The notes: generated by a model not told the origin, from the sequence alone. Positions 19,358 to 29,307 are shown, counted from the first letter of the stretch. The stretch: DNA of 64,000 nucleotides from Polaribacter atrinae (GCF_038023995.1 NZ_CP150660.1:1486501-1550500); one strand, 5' to 3'. Program-made: numbers and translations.

Positions 19358-19738
19358 CTATTGATAGACGCCTAGTTTTAACTCCATTACAGTAGCAATA
19401 GACCTTGCTCTATTCTTCATATTCTGTGCCCTTTCCCCATCAAAATTAGCATCAATAGTTTCAAAAAAATACGACATCCAAATACTAAAATGCTCTTTAT
19501 TAAAAGCAACAAAAACATTTTTATCTAGATGTTTTTTCATAACATTATTAGAATACGAATTTGTATCAAAAAGAATATCATTCCAAAAGTCTGAAATCAC
19601 CTCTAAATGTTCTTCTAAATGGTTTTTCGCAACAATTTCTTCGAAAAAAGGAATCATCTTTTTATCTGCCAATAGTAAATCGTAAAATTTTGTAATGATA
19701 AATTTTATATCATCTCTTGAAGAAATATCTGGATTCAT
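19358..19738 (-). CDS. Group III truncated haemoglobin
   Basis: A 126-residue 2-on-2 globin. It has the FYDLLLADKKMIPFFEEI N-terminal helix pair, the HLEEHLEVISDFWNDILF segment with a tryptophan in the E helix region, and HFSIWMSYFFETIDANFDG where the proximal histidine (in KEHF) and the conserved tryptophan of group III members lie. These bind haem and oxygen or NO; physiological roles are poorly known. It appears monocistronic, with about 150-base gaps on each side. The protein has no signal peptide, so it acts in the cytoplasm. Confidence 0.88.
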   Translation of the reverse strand: MNPDISSRDDIKFIITKFYDLLLADKKMIPFFEEIVAKNHLEEHLEVISDFWNDILFDTNSYSNNVMKKHLDKNVFVAFNKEHFSIWMSYFFETIDANFDGERAQNMKNRARSIATVMELKLGVYQ

Positions 19739-19905
19739 TTTTTATTTTTTAGAGCGACTAAAAGGTGCTTTCAATACTATAAATGTATCTAAAATTACAA
19801 TTTATTTGCATTGAGAACTAAGGTAACAATTATTAAAAGAATTAACCTTTAACTACTTTGAAAATAAACGCTAAGTCTATTAAAACGAACCTATGTTAAA
19901 AACAA

Positions 19906-20388
19906 TTATAAATAGGTGCTATCAAAAGAAAAAGGTAATAATGAAAGTAGTGATTCTGTAACGACAACTTCACCTACTTCTCCCATAAATAGAACTTGAA
20001 ATGGTGTTTTTTGATTGATTTCGTATTCAGATAATGTTTGTCTACAAGCTCCACAAGGTCCTATTGGTTTGTTAACTTTGGTTATTGTAGAACTTGCCGT
20101 AATTGCTAATTTTACAATTTTCATATCTGGGTAGGCAGAACCTGCTTTCCAAATAGCAACTCTTTCTGCACACATACCAGAAGGGTAAGCGGCGCTTTCT
20201 TGATTGTTTCCTAAAACAATTTCGCCATTATCTAACAATAAAGCAGCACCTACATGAAACTTAGAATATGGAGCATAGGCTTTATTTCTAGATTCAATTG
20301 CTTTCTGCATTAACATCTTGTCTTCTACAGAAAGTTCTGAAATATCATTATAAACAGTTGCCGATGTTGAAACTTCAATTTTTCTCAT
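19906..20388 (-). CDS. cdd: Cytidine deaminase
   Basis: Deaminates cytidine and deoxycytidine to uridine forms in pyrimidine salvage. The 160-residue protein has the zinc-site motifs of the small tetrameric type: SGMCAERVAIWKA (Cys-Ala-Glu, ligand and proton shuttle) and GPCGACRQTL (two cysteine ligands). It is about 20-25 residues longer than B. subtilis Cdd at the N-terminus. It lies just downstream of porV on the same strand, an order (gldJ, porU, porV, cdd) that I recall being conserved in Flavobacteria such as F. johnsoniae, but a terminator separates it from porV. Confidence 0.95.
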   Translation of the reverse strand: MRKIEVSTSATVYNDISELSVEDKMLMQKAIESRNKAYAPYSKFHVGAALLLDNGEIVLGNNQESAAYPSGMCAERVAIWKAGSAYPDMKIVKLAITASSTITKVNKPIGPCGACRQTLSEYEINQKTPFQVLFMGEVGEVVVTESLLSLLPFSFDSTYL

Positions 20389-20403
20389 AAAAATCTATTG
20401 GTC

Positions 20404-20432
20404 AAAAAAAGCAGCCTTATTTGACTGCTTTT
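20404..20432 (-). terminator. Terminator after porV
   Basis: Read on the reverse strand, AAAGCAG and CTGCTTT pair around a 10-base loop and are followed by a T-run. It lies 37 bases past the porV stop and just upstream of cdd. Confidence 0.7.
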
Positions 20433-20468
20433 AAATATTGTTATAAAATTACTAAAAATAATCGACTT

Positions 20469-21623
20469 TTAATAATCGTCAAAAACTTCCCCTAAATCAA
20501 ATGATAAAGAAAAACGTAAAGAGTTTTCTAACGGATTATTTACATCAGAAGAATTAATTAAATATGATAAATCTACATTTAAAGCATTGGTTTTAAACCC
20601 ACCACCTAATGTAAAATATTGTCTATTTCCTTTGTCTTGGCTTTCATGAAAATAACCACCTCTTAAAGCAAAAGCATTATTGTACAAATATTCTGCACCA
20701 AATGCATAGGTAAACTCTTGTAATTCTTCACTAAATCCTCCAGGAGCATCTCCAAAAGATTGAAAAATTCCACTAACCCAACCAACATTATCATCTTCTC
20801 CTTCTACAATATCTCCATTAGTATCTCTAATTGGTGGAGTTGGTACTAATAATTTTGTGAATTCTATGTTGGTAGAAATGGTGTTATAATCATCTAATAT
20901 AAAATCGAATCCACCACCTAATTTTAGGTTGGTAGGAATAAAATCTTCACTTCCTGGACTGTAAGAAACCTTCGGACCAATATTAGCAATATTAAAACCT
21001 AATCTGTAACGTCCATTAAAATCTCCATAATTTTCTTCGAAAGATTGGTAATATCCAGAGATATCAACTGCAAAAGAATTTATAGGTCTTAAAGTACTAT
21101 TTGTTCCATTAAATGTTAAGTTAGATCTCACATACTTTAACCCAACCCCCATAGAAAATGTTTCACTTAACTTTAAAGAATAGGCACCTGTAAACGCTAA
21201 TTCATTCGGGTTAATAGAACCATTATCTGTACCATCTGAATTTGTTAAGTCTATCTGACCTAAAGAAAAATATTTTAAATCTGCACCCCAAGCTGCATTT
21301 TCACTAAAACGATTCATATAAGAAGCACTTCCGGTAAAAATATCATCAGTTAAATTACGTAACCATGGAGAATATGTAATACCTGCTTTTACCTGCCTAT
21401 TACTAAAGGTCATTTTTGCCGCATTATGAAAAAGAGAAAAAGCATCTGCAGATGTTGCTACACCTACATCTCCCATACCACCTGCTCTAGCATCTGGTGT
21501 TATTAACAAGAAGGGTACTGCAGTAGTAATACCACCAATATTGTCTGTGTTTATTTCTGTTTGCGCACTTGTTTTAATAGTTACAAACGCACATAATATA
21601 AAATAGATTCCTAATTTATTCAT
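20469..21623 (-). CDS. porV: Type IX secretion outer membrane protein PorV
   Basis: Outer membrane beta-barrel of the FadL-like PorV/LptO family. In the T9SS it collects cargo from the SprA translocon and presents it to the sortase PorU. The 384-residue protein has a signal peptide ending ...IKTSAQ (about residue 20), then the N-terminal TTAVPFLLITPDARAGGMGD segment diagnostic of PorV, and barrel strands ending in aromatic F. It lies 43 bases after porU and is presumably cotranscribed. A CAAATATC box upstream matches the promoter consensus imperfectly, so I do not call a separate promoter. Confidence 0.95.
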   Translation of the reverse strand: MNKLGIYFILCAFVTIKTSAQTEINTDNIGGITTAVPFLLITPDARAGGMGDVGVATSADAFSLFHNAAKMTFSNRQVKAGITYSPWLRNLTDDIFTGSASYMNRFSENAAWGADLKYFSLGQIDLTNSDGTDNGSINPNELAFTGAYSLKLSETFSMGVGLKYVRSNLTFNGTNSTLRPINSFAVDISGYYQSFEENYGDFNGRYRLGFNIANIGPKVSYSPGSEDFIPTNLKLGGGFDFILDDYNTISTNIEFTKLLVPTPPIRDTNGDIVEGEDDNVGWVSGIFQSFGDAPGGFSEELQEFTYAFGAEYLYNNAFALRGGYFHESQDKGNRQYFTLGGGFKTNALNVDLSYLINSSDVNNPLENSLRFSLSFDLGEVFDDY

Positions 21624-21666
21624 TTGTTTTCTTTATTCTTATTTTTATTTGACAAATATCTAATTT

Positions 21667-24600
21667 TTATTGAAGTATTACTAATTTTTCATATTTCTCT
21701 GAAACAAGGTTACTTGTAGTTGCTTTTACTTTTAACTTATAAACATAAACTCCCTTTCCTATTTTATTTCCAAAATCATCTAAACCGTTCCAAGAAACGC
21801 TTCTTACTAAAGTTTCTGCATTGGGTATATTCTGGTTAATGGTTTTTACTAATTTACCAGAAACCGTAAAAATCTGTACTTGTACCTCTAAACTTTCGTT
21901 TGGTTTATTGTGATTAAACCAAAACTCGGTATAATTTACAAAAGGGTTTGGGTAATTTAAAACATTTTCTAAATTTAGTATCGCATCACTAACAACCACA
22001 AAGTTTAACGTTAGTTCAGATGAATTATTATACGTGTCCCATGCTTTTATTTTTAAAGTATGTGGCCCTACTTCTAAATCTCTTAATTTATAGGTAACTT
22101 TTCCTTGCGTAAAATCGTTTAATTCAGTTTCATAGAAGTCATTTAATATAATAGGATTGGTCGTATCACCATCTAAAACCCCCACAATATCATGATCTAC
22201 AGCGGTAATAGAAGTATTAATTCCGCTTAAATCAGATAAAACAGCAATTAAATTGGGTGATGCATTTGTGTTGCCTCCATCTATAAAAGACTCATCATTC
22301 ATATAGAGTTTTATTTCTGGACCAACCGTATCATCTGGGGCATTTTCATTGATACCACCAACAATTACATCAAAATTAGAACCCGCTTTATCTAAAATTC
22401 CATTTTCCGCATAAAAACTTAATTTTCCATTACCATAAGCTATTTTCACATCCTTAGGTACAATAAAATCGAATTTAAAAACACCATTGGTTACAGTAGA
22501 TTTACCGCTAAATAACTTACTATCTTGTGTATCAAAAGGCACTTTACTTCCGTTCCCATCATTTGCCAAGGTAGTTTTCTCTATTACTTTATCGAACACA
22601 ACCGTAGATAAAGAACCATTAAAATCAGTTAAAACAGCATCTAATTCATCTACCACAACACCTTCAAAACTTACTTTAGACAATGCCTTTAAAGTATCTA
22701 TTTTTGTCGGAATAAAATCAATTCCATTCATTTTAGTAATTCGAACACTTAGTTTAGGGATGGCAAGTTTCATTGCTGGATCTCCAAAAGAAAAAATAAA
22801 GAATTTCTGAGAGCTCGAAGATCTATTTTTAGCTTCTAACAGTGCTTCTGCAATCGATAAGTTTTTCGGAATCCCCGCTTCATCATACTCTAATAAAACC
22901 TTAAGCAGATCTTCATTAAAAGTTTGCCCTGTACTAATATAAACCTCTCTTGTTGTGGTAATCATACTTGCAGCTCCACCATTGGCATTCCACAAAGTAA
23001 GCTCACCGGCAGTAATTCTATTAGGATTATCGAATCTAGAAAAATCACAGGTAATTGTTATTAAAAGAGGTAATGTATTGGGGTTGTTAAAACCTTGTAT
23101 TTGGGCTTTGTCTAAAATCTTTTCTTCAGCAAAACCATCCTCTCCTCCATGACCAAAATAATCGAATATTAGTGTTCCTTTTTCTATGGCATTGGTAATA
23201 GCCTCATTTACTTCTGGGTACCGTTCTCCTCCTGAAGAATTTTCTTGCACAAAAGCATCTGCATAAATTTTATTGATATTAAAACTAGGTTTATTGGTTT
23301 TTATAGATTCTGCAATTCTATCTAAACCAGGTTGCAAAGATGCGTCACTAGAAGCTTTATCAATATCATCCGCTAACATTGTAATGGTATTTCTCCAGTC
23401 TCCAAGCGAAGTTTCACCGTAATAAGATAAAATTTTATCTACTACATCTTTAGCTTGTGCTAAAGTATAAACTGGAACTCTACTAGAAACTACATCTATA
23501 GTATGATTCTGTCTTGTAGGAGTTTCAATACTATATATTGTTGGGTTCATAGTCCCTTCATGATCCTCTAACATTACATAAAAGTCATCGGTAACCCAAG
23601 AAGTCGCTAGGTTAAAACTTAAATCAGACAGTTTTATAGGTACAATATTATTGTTACTGGTAATTCTATCTTTATAATCATAAGAAGCATCCCCAAAAAA
23701 GCACACATATTTTAGTTTTGTCTCTTCGGATGAATTGTTTGTATACATATGTTTTAGAAAATCTCTTATTCCGGTGATGTCTTTAGAACCTGAAGAGAAC
23801 TCATTATAGATATCATCTAAAATGACCACTTTTGTCGTTAATCCAGAGTTTTCTTGATGATAATCTGCCAATCTTTGCGCTTCAGTAGAAAGTGTTGTAT
23901 TTGTAATTACAATATAGTTAAGGTCTTTTAAATTGTGTAAATTCTGATTAGCAACGCGCCCATTTTGTAAAGGTTTAGGCGTATAGTAATCATTCTGATT
24001 CAAAACTTGGTATTCTACCAACGATCCTCCATTAGCAATAAAACTAAAACTAGCAGCAGTACTCTTATTTTGTATTATTTTGGGTGATAAATGATCTGAT
24101 ACTTCCCAAACCTGAAAAATACTTGAATTATTTTGGATTTGATACTCCACAGTACCTACAGTATTTGCTTGCTCGAAACTTCTAAAAGAAAATTGATTTT
24201 CGGCTGCAATCAGTTCTTTCTGACCAACAACTTCTATATAATCTAAAAAAGCAGTTGCTGATGGATTTCCATTATTATTATACGTAATAGAAACATCTAC
24301 TATATCTGAAGCGCTTAAAACATTTCCCGTCTTTAGAGAAGTTCTTGCTTTTTCTGTAGTGTTAGCAGGAGAAAAATTAAGACTATAAAGGTCTTGGCTG
24401 TTTACTTTTACATTCATTGCAGAAGTAGAAAGAGATGTAGAAACACCTCTAACGGTAACCGAAATTGTTGATCCAGCAACAGCGTTGGGAAATGGAATTT
24501 TAAAATCTTGAGTATTTTCTATGTTAAAATCTGTATTAAAAAACCATTGTGTACCTGCAGCAATTAGGTTTTTTTCATCCTTTTCATAAAAGATATAATC

Positions 24601-25107
24601 ATCAAAAGTCACTATTTTCTTACTAGCAGCAGTTGTTATGGGTACTTCTTCTTGTATTCTTTTTCCGTCTTCATCAGATACAGTAATAAAGTAATATGCT
24701 TCATCCGAATAAATATTTTGCCTATGTGTTGCAGTTCCACTTGTTGAATTTACAATCCAATCATGCGGACCTTTGGCATAAAAAAGGATATAATCATTCG
24801 AGTCAAAAGAACCATCATCTTCACCTTCTATATATATGGCATTTTCTTGCAAATCATCATACCTAGCATCAGAATTTAAAACAGGTAAAAGACAACCTCC
24901 GTTGCCATAAATGCTTATTTTCTTAGGGTTTAAACCATTTGTAGAGATTCCTATTTGTTGTAATAAACTTCTATCAATTTTAAAGACACCAGTAGTATCA
25001 ACAGAAAACTTAAACCAATCTCCTGTAGAAAGTACAGAATTGGTGGTTTGAGCGGAAATTACTTGAATTAAAAAAATAAAAAAAAGGGTTACGTAATGTT
25101 TTCTCAT
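21667..25107 (-). CDS. porU: Type IX secretion system sortase PorU
   Basis: Gingipain-like (C25) cysteine peptidase of the cell surface that removes the C-terminal signal of T9SS cargo. The preferred start at 25107 gives MRKHYVTLFFIFLIQVISAQ, a good signal peptide; an ATG four codons earlier (25119) is possible. The catalytic histidine is in DYFGHGGEDG (H653) and the catalytic cysteine in LITITCDFSRFDN (C687). Numbered from 25119 they are H657 and C691, close to the residues I recall for P. gingivalis PorU. The last 90 residues, from NYPNPF to YEKLVILQ, form a T9SS type-A-like C-terminal domain. Length, 1146 residues, is usual. It precedes porV by 43 bases. Confidence 0.95.
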   Translation of the reverse strand: MRKHYVTLFFIFLIQVISAQTTNSVLSTGDWFKFSVDTTGVFKIDRSLLQQIGISTNGLNPKKISIYGNGGCLLPVLNSDARYDDLQENAIYIEGEDDGSFDSNDYILFYAKGPHDWIVNSTSGTATHRQNIYSDEAYYFITVSDEDGKRIQEEVPITTAASKKIVTFDDYIFYEKDEKNLIAAGTQWFFNTDFNIENTQDFKIPFPNAVAGSTISVTVRGVSTSLSTSAMNVKVNSQDLYSLNFSPANTTEKARTSLKTGNVLSASDIVDVSITYNNNGNPSATAFLDYIEVVGQKELIAAENQFSFRSFEQANTVGTVEYQIQNNSSIFQVWEVSDHLSPKIIQNKSTAASFSFIANGGSLVEYQVLNQNDYYTPKPLQNGRVANQNLHNLKDLNYIVITNTTLSTEAQRLADYHQENSGLTTKVVILDDIYNEFSSGSKDITGIRDFLKHMYTNNSSEETKLKYVCFFGDASYDYKDRITSNNNIVPIKLSDLSFNLATSWVTDDFYVMLEDHEGTMNPTIYSIETPTRQNHTIDVVSSRVPVYTLAQAKDVVDKILSYYGETSLGDWRNTITMLADDIDKASSDASLQPGLDRIAESIKTNKPSFNINKIYADAFVQENSSGGERYPEVNEAITNAIEKGTLIFDYFGHGGEDGFAEEKILDKAQIQGFNNPNTLPLLITITCDFSRFDNPNRITAGELTLWNANGGAASMITTTREVYISTGQTFNEDLLKVLLEYDEAGIPKNLSIAEALLEAKNRSSSSQKFFIFSFGDPAMKLAIPKLSVRITKMNGIDFIPTKIDTLKALSKVSFEGVVVDELDAVLTDFNGSLSTVVFDKVIEKTTLANDGNGSKVPFDTQDSKLFSGKSTVTNGVFKFDFIVPKDVKIAYGNGKLSFYAENGILDKAGSNFDVIVGGINENAPDDTVGPEIKLYMNDESFIDGGNTNASPNLIAVLSDLSGINTSITAVDHDIVGVLDGDTTNPIILNDFYETELNDFTQGKVTYKLRDLEVGPHTLKIKAWDTYNNSSELTLNFVVVSDAILNLENVLNYPNPFVNYTEFWFNHNKPNESLEVQVQIFTVSGKLVKTINQNIPNAETLVRSVSWNGLDDFGNKIGKGVYVYKLKVKATTSNLVSEKYEKLVILQ

Positions 25108-25154
25108 AATAGTATTCAAATAACGCTAATATTTTACAGATATTTTAAGTCTGA

Positions 25155-25186
25155 CAAAGATAAACTATACTAAATTTAAAAAGCAA
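25155..25186 (-). promoter_or_regulatory. Candidate promoter for porU-porV
   Basis: On the reverse strand, TTG (25184-25186), 21 bases, then TATCTTTG (25155-25162), a full TAnnTTTG match, about 36-48 bases before the porU start. The spacing is slightly long. Confidence 0.5.
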
Positions 25187-25309
25187 TCGTTTAATTAAAT
25201 GTAGGAAGAAAAATGCAGCGTTAAATTTTCTCTTTTACTTGTATGAATGTAGAATTATTGTAAATTGCATCGCTATAATAAAAACCTTAAACTAATTTTT
25301 AATTAGGAA

Positions 25310-26983
25310 ATGAGAAACGTATTAAAAATATCTTTAGTTGTACTATCAGCCTTAAGCTTGGCTAGTTGCAGTAGATCAACTTCAGGAAAATCGACACTTA
25401 CCGGATTGCCTTTTAACAATGCTAAGTATGGTAACTATATAAGAGGAAATGAAACTGCCGGACAAGAAATTCCTTTAGGAATGGTTGCAATTGAAGGTGG
25501 TTCGTTTACAATGGGACAAGTACAAGATGACGTTATGTTTGATTGGAACACGACTCCTAAAAAAATGCATATTCGTTCATTTTACATGGATGAAACAGAA
25601 GTTACCAATTCTGAGTACTTCTTATATGTACAGAATACAAAAGATGTTTTTCCTCCTTCAGAAGAAAAATACAAACACATTTACAACTCCGTTTTACCAG
25701 ATACTTTAGTTTGGAGAAAGAGTTTAGGTAATACAGATATTTTATCTGAAAACTACTTAAGACACCCAGCTTATTCAGATTATCCTGTAGTTGGGGTTAG
25801 TTGGTTACAAGCCAACCAATACTGTAAATGGCGTACCAATGCTGTTAACTTAAAAAAGTTAATAGATAAAGGATACATTAAAAATATTTTTGAAAACGAT
25901 AGTATTAGAAATTTCTTTGACACAGATGTGTTCTTAGCTGATTCTGATAATCTTTTTGATGGAGATACTACTGTTTACAAAAGAGGAATTAGAACAGGCG
26001 GGTCTGCAAAAGGTGGAAGAGATTCTTTTCAAGGAAGAAAAATTACACAAGCAGACGGTGTTTTAAGCCAGAAATACAGATTGCCTACAGAAGCAGAGTG
26101 GGAATTTGCAGCAAAAGCTAATATTGAAAATAGAGAATACAACAATATTAGAGGTAGAAAAAAATATGCTTGGGATAGTAAATATTCTAGAGAAACTAGT
26201 AAGAGATATAAAGGAGACCAAATGGCTAACTTTAAACAAGGAAAAGGGAACTATAGTGGTTTGTCTGGTTGGAGTTCTGATGGTTCTGACATTCCTATTA
26301 AAGTAAAATCATATCCACCAAATGCATTCGGACTTTATGATATGTCTGGAAATGTTGCCGAATGGGTATCTGACGTTTACAGACCTATTATTGACAATGA
26401 AGCAAATGACTTTAATTATTTTAGAGGTAATATTTTTACTAAAAAAATGATTGATAAAGATGGTAAGGTTGTTATTGTCAATAGCAATAGTTCTGCAGAA
26501 GTAGAATATGACACATTACCAAATGGTATAATAACTCCAAAAGAGTTACCTGGATCTATTAAATACATTCCTATTACAAAAGATGATGCTACTTTAAGAA
26601 GAAACTTTTCTGTTTCTGACAATACAGATATTGGTGATGGAGACTTAAATTCTTCTAGATTCTATGAAGATGAACAAGATCAGTTTGGTTCTAAACCAAG
26701 TATGTACAACTCTCCTAGAAACCCAACAAAGGAAATTGATCCAGAAACGGGTAGAGAGATTTTGGTAAATGATGATCAAAAAAGAACTACTTTAATTAGT
26801 AATAGAACAAGAGTATACAAAGGTGGTGCATGGTCTGATAGAGAATATTGGTTAGATCCAGCTCAAAGAAGATATTTACCTGAATATATGGCTACAAATT
26901 TTATTGGATTTAGATGTGTTACGGATAAAGTTGGTCCTATGTCATCTTCTAAAAATAAGAAAGCAAGAAATTCAGCGAGATAA
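25310..26983 (+). CDS. gldJ: Gliding motility lipoprotein GldJ
   Basis: Lipoprotein needed for gliding and for type IX secretion in Flavobacteria. The 557-residue protein has a signal peptide with lipobox LASC (Cys20) and then a formylglycine-generating-enzyme/SUMF1-like fold: AIEGGSFTMGQ near 60, SFYMDETEVTNSEYF near 90, YPVVGVSWLQANQYCKWR, RLPTEAEWEFAAKA, NAFGLYDMSGNVAEWVSDVY and, at the end, VYKGGAWSD and NFIGFRCV. GldJ is thought to be structural and stabilises GldK; catalytic use of the fold is not expected. It is divergent from porU and ends at a strong terminator. Confidence 0.96.
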   Translation: MRNVLKISLVVLSALSLASCSRSTSGKSTLTGLPFNNAKYGNYIRGNETAGQEIPLGMVAIEGGSFTMGQVQDDVMFDWNTTPKKMHIRSFYMDETEVTNSEYFLYVQNTKDVFPPSEEKYKHIYNSVLPDTLVWRKSLGNTDILSENYLRHPAYSDYPVVGVSWLQANQYCKWRTNAVNLKKLIDKGYIKNIFENDSIRNFFDTDVFLADSDNLFDGDTTVYKRGIRTGGSAKGGRDSFQGRKITQADGVLSQKYRLPTEAEWEFAAKANIENREYNNIRGRKKYAWDSKYSRETSKRYKGDQMANFKQGKGNYSGLSGWSSDGSDIPIKVKSYPPNAFGLYDMSGNVAEWVSDVYRPIIDNEANDFNYFRGNIFTKKMIDKDGKVVIVNSNSSAEVEYDTLPNGIITPKELPGSIKYIPITKDDATLRRNFSVSDNTDIGDGDLNSSRFYEDEQDQFGSKPSMYNSPRNPTKEIDPETGREILVNDDQKRTTLISNRTRVYKGGAWSDREYWLDPAQRRYLPEYMATNFIGFRCVTDKVGPMSSSKNKKARNSAR

Positions 26984-27005
26984 TACACAATTTATTAAAA
27001 AACAC

Positions 27006-27040
27006 AACCTCACTGTATGTATTACAGTGAGGTTTTTTTT
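27006..27040 (+). terminator. Strong terminator of gldJ
   Basis: Stem AACCTCACTGTA / TACAGTGAGGTT (27006-27017 and 27023-27034) with a 5-base loop and an eight-T run. It ends only about 12 bases before the murF start codon. Confidence 0.93.
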
Positions 27041-27051
27041 ATTTTTAAAAG

Positions 27052-28308
27052 ATGAAAATCGAAGACATTTACCAATTATATACAAAACATTTTCTTGTAG
27101 ATACTGACACTCGAACTATTAGAAAAAACACCATATTCTTTGCTTTAAAAGGAGATAACTTTAATGGGAATGCATTTGCCATAGAAGCTCTAAACCAAGG
27201 AGCATCTTATGCAATTGTTGATGAAGAAAAATACAACAACCACACTAATATTATTTTAGTTGATGATGTTTTAGAAACACTTCAAAAGTTATCAAAACAC
27301 CACAGACGCGTATTAAACATTCCTATAATTGGTTTAACAGGTAGTAATGGAAAAACAACTACCAAAGAATTGATAAATGCTGTTTTATCTACAACTTATA
27401 AAACCACAGCAACAAAAGGCAATTTAAACAATCATATTGGAGTACCACTTACACTACTCTCTATGACTCCTAAAACTGAAATAGGAATTGTAGAAATGGG
27501 CGCAAATCATAAAAAAGAGATTGCCTTTCTATGTACTATTTGTGAACCCGATTTTGGATACATTACCAATTTTGGAAAAGCACATTTAGAAGGTTTTGGG
27601 GGAATTGAAGGTGTTATAGAAGGTAAAAGCGAATTATATACGTACTTAAAAGAGCATCATAAAGTTGCCTTTATAAACCCACAAGATGTCTTACAAGTTG
27701 AAAAGACAAACAACATACAAACTATTCCTTTTAAGAAAGACTTGCAATTTATAGCGGTAAATCCGTTTGTAAAGTTATCTTATCATTCTAACATCATACA
27801 GAGTAATCTTATCGGGAAATATAATTATACAAACATAGCCATTGCTTGTACGATTGGGCTACATTTTAAGGTTTCTGATACAGCTATAAAAAATGGAATA
27901 GAAGACTATACCCCAGAAAACAATCGTTCTCAAATCATCAAGAAAACAGATAATAAAATTATTTTAGATGCTTATAATGCAAATCCTTCGAGCATGAAAG
28001 CTGCCTTAGAAAATTTTGATGAAATTAAAGAAGCAAACAAAACCGTTATTTTAGGTGATATGTTCGAATTAGGGAATACTAGCTTAGAAGAACATCAAAA
28101 CATCGTAGATGTAGTAGAAGGTCTACATTTTAACAATTGTTTTTTTGTTGGCGAAAATTTCTATCAGACTAAAACAAAACATCTTTTATTTAAGACGTTT
28201 GAAGAGTTGTTAAGCCACTTAAAAAACAATCCTCTTAGACATCAATCAATACTGATTAAAGGTTCAAGAGGAATGCGTTTAGAAAGACTATTAGATTGTA
28301 TTAGTTGA
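27052..28308 (+). CDS. murF: UDP-N-acetylmuramoyl-tripeptide--D-alanyl-D-alanine ligase
   Basis: Adds D-Ala-D-Ala to the UDP-MurNAc-tripeptide, the last cytoplasmic step of the peptidoglycan precursor. The 418-residue protein has the Mur ligase P-loop TGSNGKTTTKE at about 96-106, the middle-domain VEMGANH segment with the metal/carbamate region, and the C-terminal LDAYNANPSSMKAAL motif. It is slightly shorter than the usual 430-460. The frame also opens upstream within the gldJ terminator, but the ATG at 27052 gives the standard N-terminus (MKIEDIYQLY). It overlaps the convergent kinase gene by 8 bases at the 3' end. Confidence 0.96.
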   Translation: MKIEDIYQLYTKHFLVDTDTRTIRKNTIFFALKGDNFNGNAFAIEALNQGASYAIVDEEKYNNHTNIILVDDVLETLQKLSKHHRRVLNIPIIGLTGSNGKTTTKELINAVLSTTYKTTATKGNLNNHIGVPLTLLSMTPKTEIGIVEMGANHKKEIAFLCTICEPDFGYITNFGKAHLEGFGGIEGVIEGKSELYTYLKEHHKVAFINPQDVLQVEKTNNIQTIPFKKDLQFIAVNPFVKLSYHSNIIQSNLIGKYNYTNIAIACTIGLHFKVSDTAIKNGIEDYTPENNRSQIIKKTDNKIILDAYNANPSSMKAALENFDEIKEANKTVILGDMFELGNTSLEEHQNIVDVVEGLHFNNCFFVGENFYQTKTKHLLFKTFEELLSHLKNNPLRHQSILIKGSRGMRLERLLDCIS

Positions 28309-29152
28309 TATTATTTATATGATATTCTAATAAGTTATCAATAGGTCTTTGTATGACATCTGTAATTACCAAATTATTTTTTGCTGCCATTTCTTCTAAA
28401 ATATCTCTAAAGTAATGTGCTATAGAACCAATAAAGTAAATTGGTGTGTCTATCGTTTTGTTGTATGGTAAAATTCTATATTTAAAAAACTCTTGAAAAC
28501 CTTCGGTAATTATTTTTTTTATATATTTTTCTTCTTTAAAGTCGAACATAAATTTAGCAAAAGAAGCTAAATACATATTAGGGTTTGGTTCTCTATATAA
28601 GTTTTTCTTTATATAATCTGGATCCAGATCAAATTCTTCTTTAAATTTCTCAGCAATTTCTGCTGGCATATTCTTATAGAAATAATCGATAATCAATTTT
28701 TTACCAAAGTAATTACCACTGGCTTCATCCATTAAAATATACCCAAGAGAAGGTACTAACATTTCCATGTTTTCACCATCATAATAACAGCTATTAGAAC
28801 CTGTACCTAAGATACATACTAATGCTGGTTCTTTACCAGTAGCTGCATAAACAGCGGCTAACATATCTTCTGAAATAACAATTTTTGCATTTACAAAGAT
28901 AGACTCTAAAATAGTTTTTAAAATCTGAATAGGCTTAGGAGTACCACAACCCGCTCCATAAAAATGAATCTCTTCTACATCATCTTTAACATTGATTAAT
29001 TGAAACATGTTAATGATTCTGTTATAAAGTTCTTCTGCTGGAACTATAGCAGGATTTAAACCAAGTGTCCTTGTTCTAAAAGCCTCTTCTTTATTTTTAT
29101 TTATAGCAATCCAGTCTGCTTTTGTAGAACCACCATCTGCAATTAAAATCAT
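28301..29152 (-). CDS. N-acetylglucosamine kinase-like (BadF/BadG/BcrA/BcrD ATPase family)
   Basis: ASKHA-fold sugar kinase of 283 residues, the size typical of Bacteroidetes members annotated as N-acetylglucosamine kinase. The phosphate-1 loop is DGGSTKADW near the N-terminus (residues 5-13), with LGTGSNSCYYDG (phosphate-2) near 116-127 and the adenosine-loop-like FIGSIAHYF near the C-terminus. It would phosphorylate amino sugars recovered from peptidoglycan or chitin; the substrate is inferred. Its 3' end overlaps murF convergently. A TTG/TATCTTTG promoter lies upstream. anmK, another amino sugar kinase, is at the far end of the window. Confidence 0.85.
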   Translation of the reverse strand: MILIADGGSTKADWIAINKNKEEAFRTRTLGLNPAIVPAEELYNRIINMFQLINVKDDVEEIHFYGAGCGTPKPIQILKTILESIFVNAKIVISEDMLAAVYAATGKEPALVCILGTGSNSCYYDGENMEMLVPSLGYILMDEASGNYFGKKLIIDYFYKNMPAEIAEKFKEEFDLDPDYIKKNLYREPNPNMYLASFAKFMFDFKEEKYIKKIITEGFQEFFKYRILPYNKTIDTPIYFIGSIAHYFRDILEEMAAKNNLVITDVIQRPIDNLLEYHINNIN

Positions 29153-29169
29153 AATTATTTTGTTTTACC

Positions 29170-29200
29170 CAAAGATATTACAAGTAAAATTCATACACAA
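29170..29200 (-). promoter_or_regulatory. Promoter of the N-acetylglucosamine kinase-like gene
   Basis: On the reverse strand, TTG (29198-29200), 20 bases, TATCTTTG (29170-29177); the -7 box ends 17 bases before the start codon. Confidence 0.55.
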
Positions 29201-29307
29201 TAGGAAATCAATATTCAATCGTTTTCGTATTAATTATTTTTTATTGAAATGGAATAAGGTTTATAAAGCATATTAAATTATTGTAAATTTGTAATAAATT
29301 TAATGAC

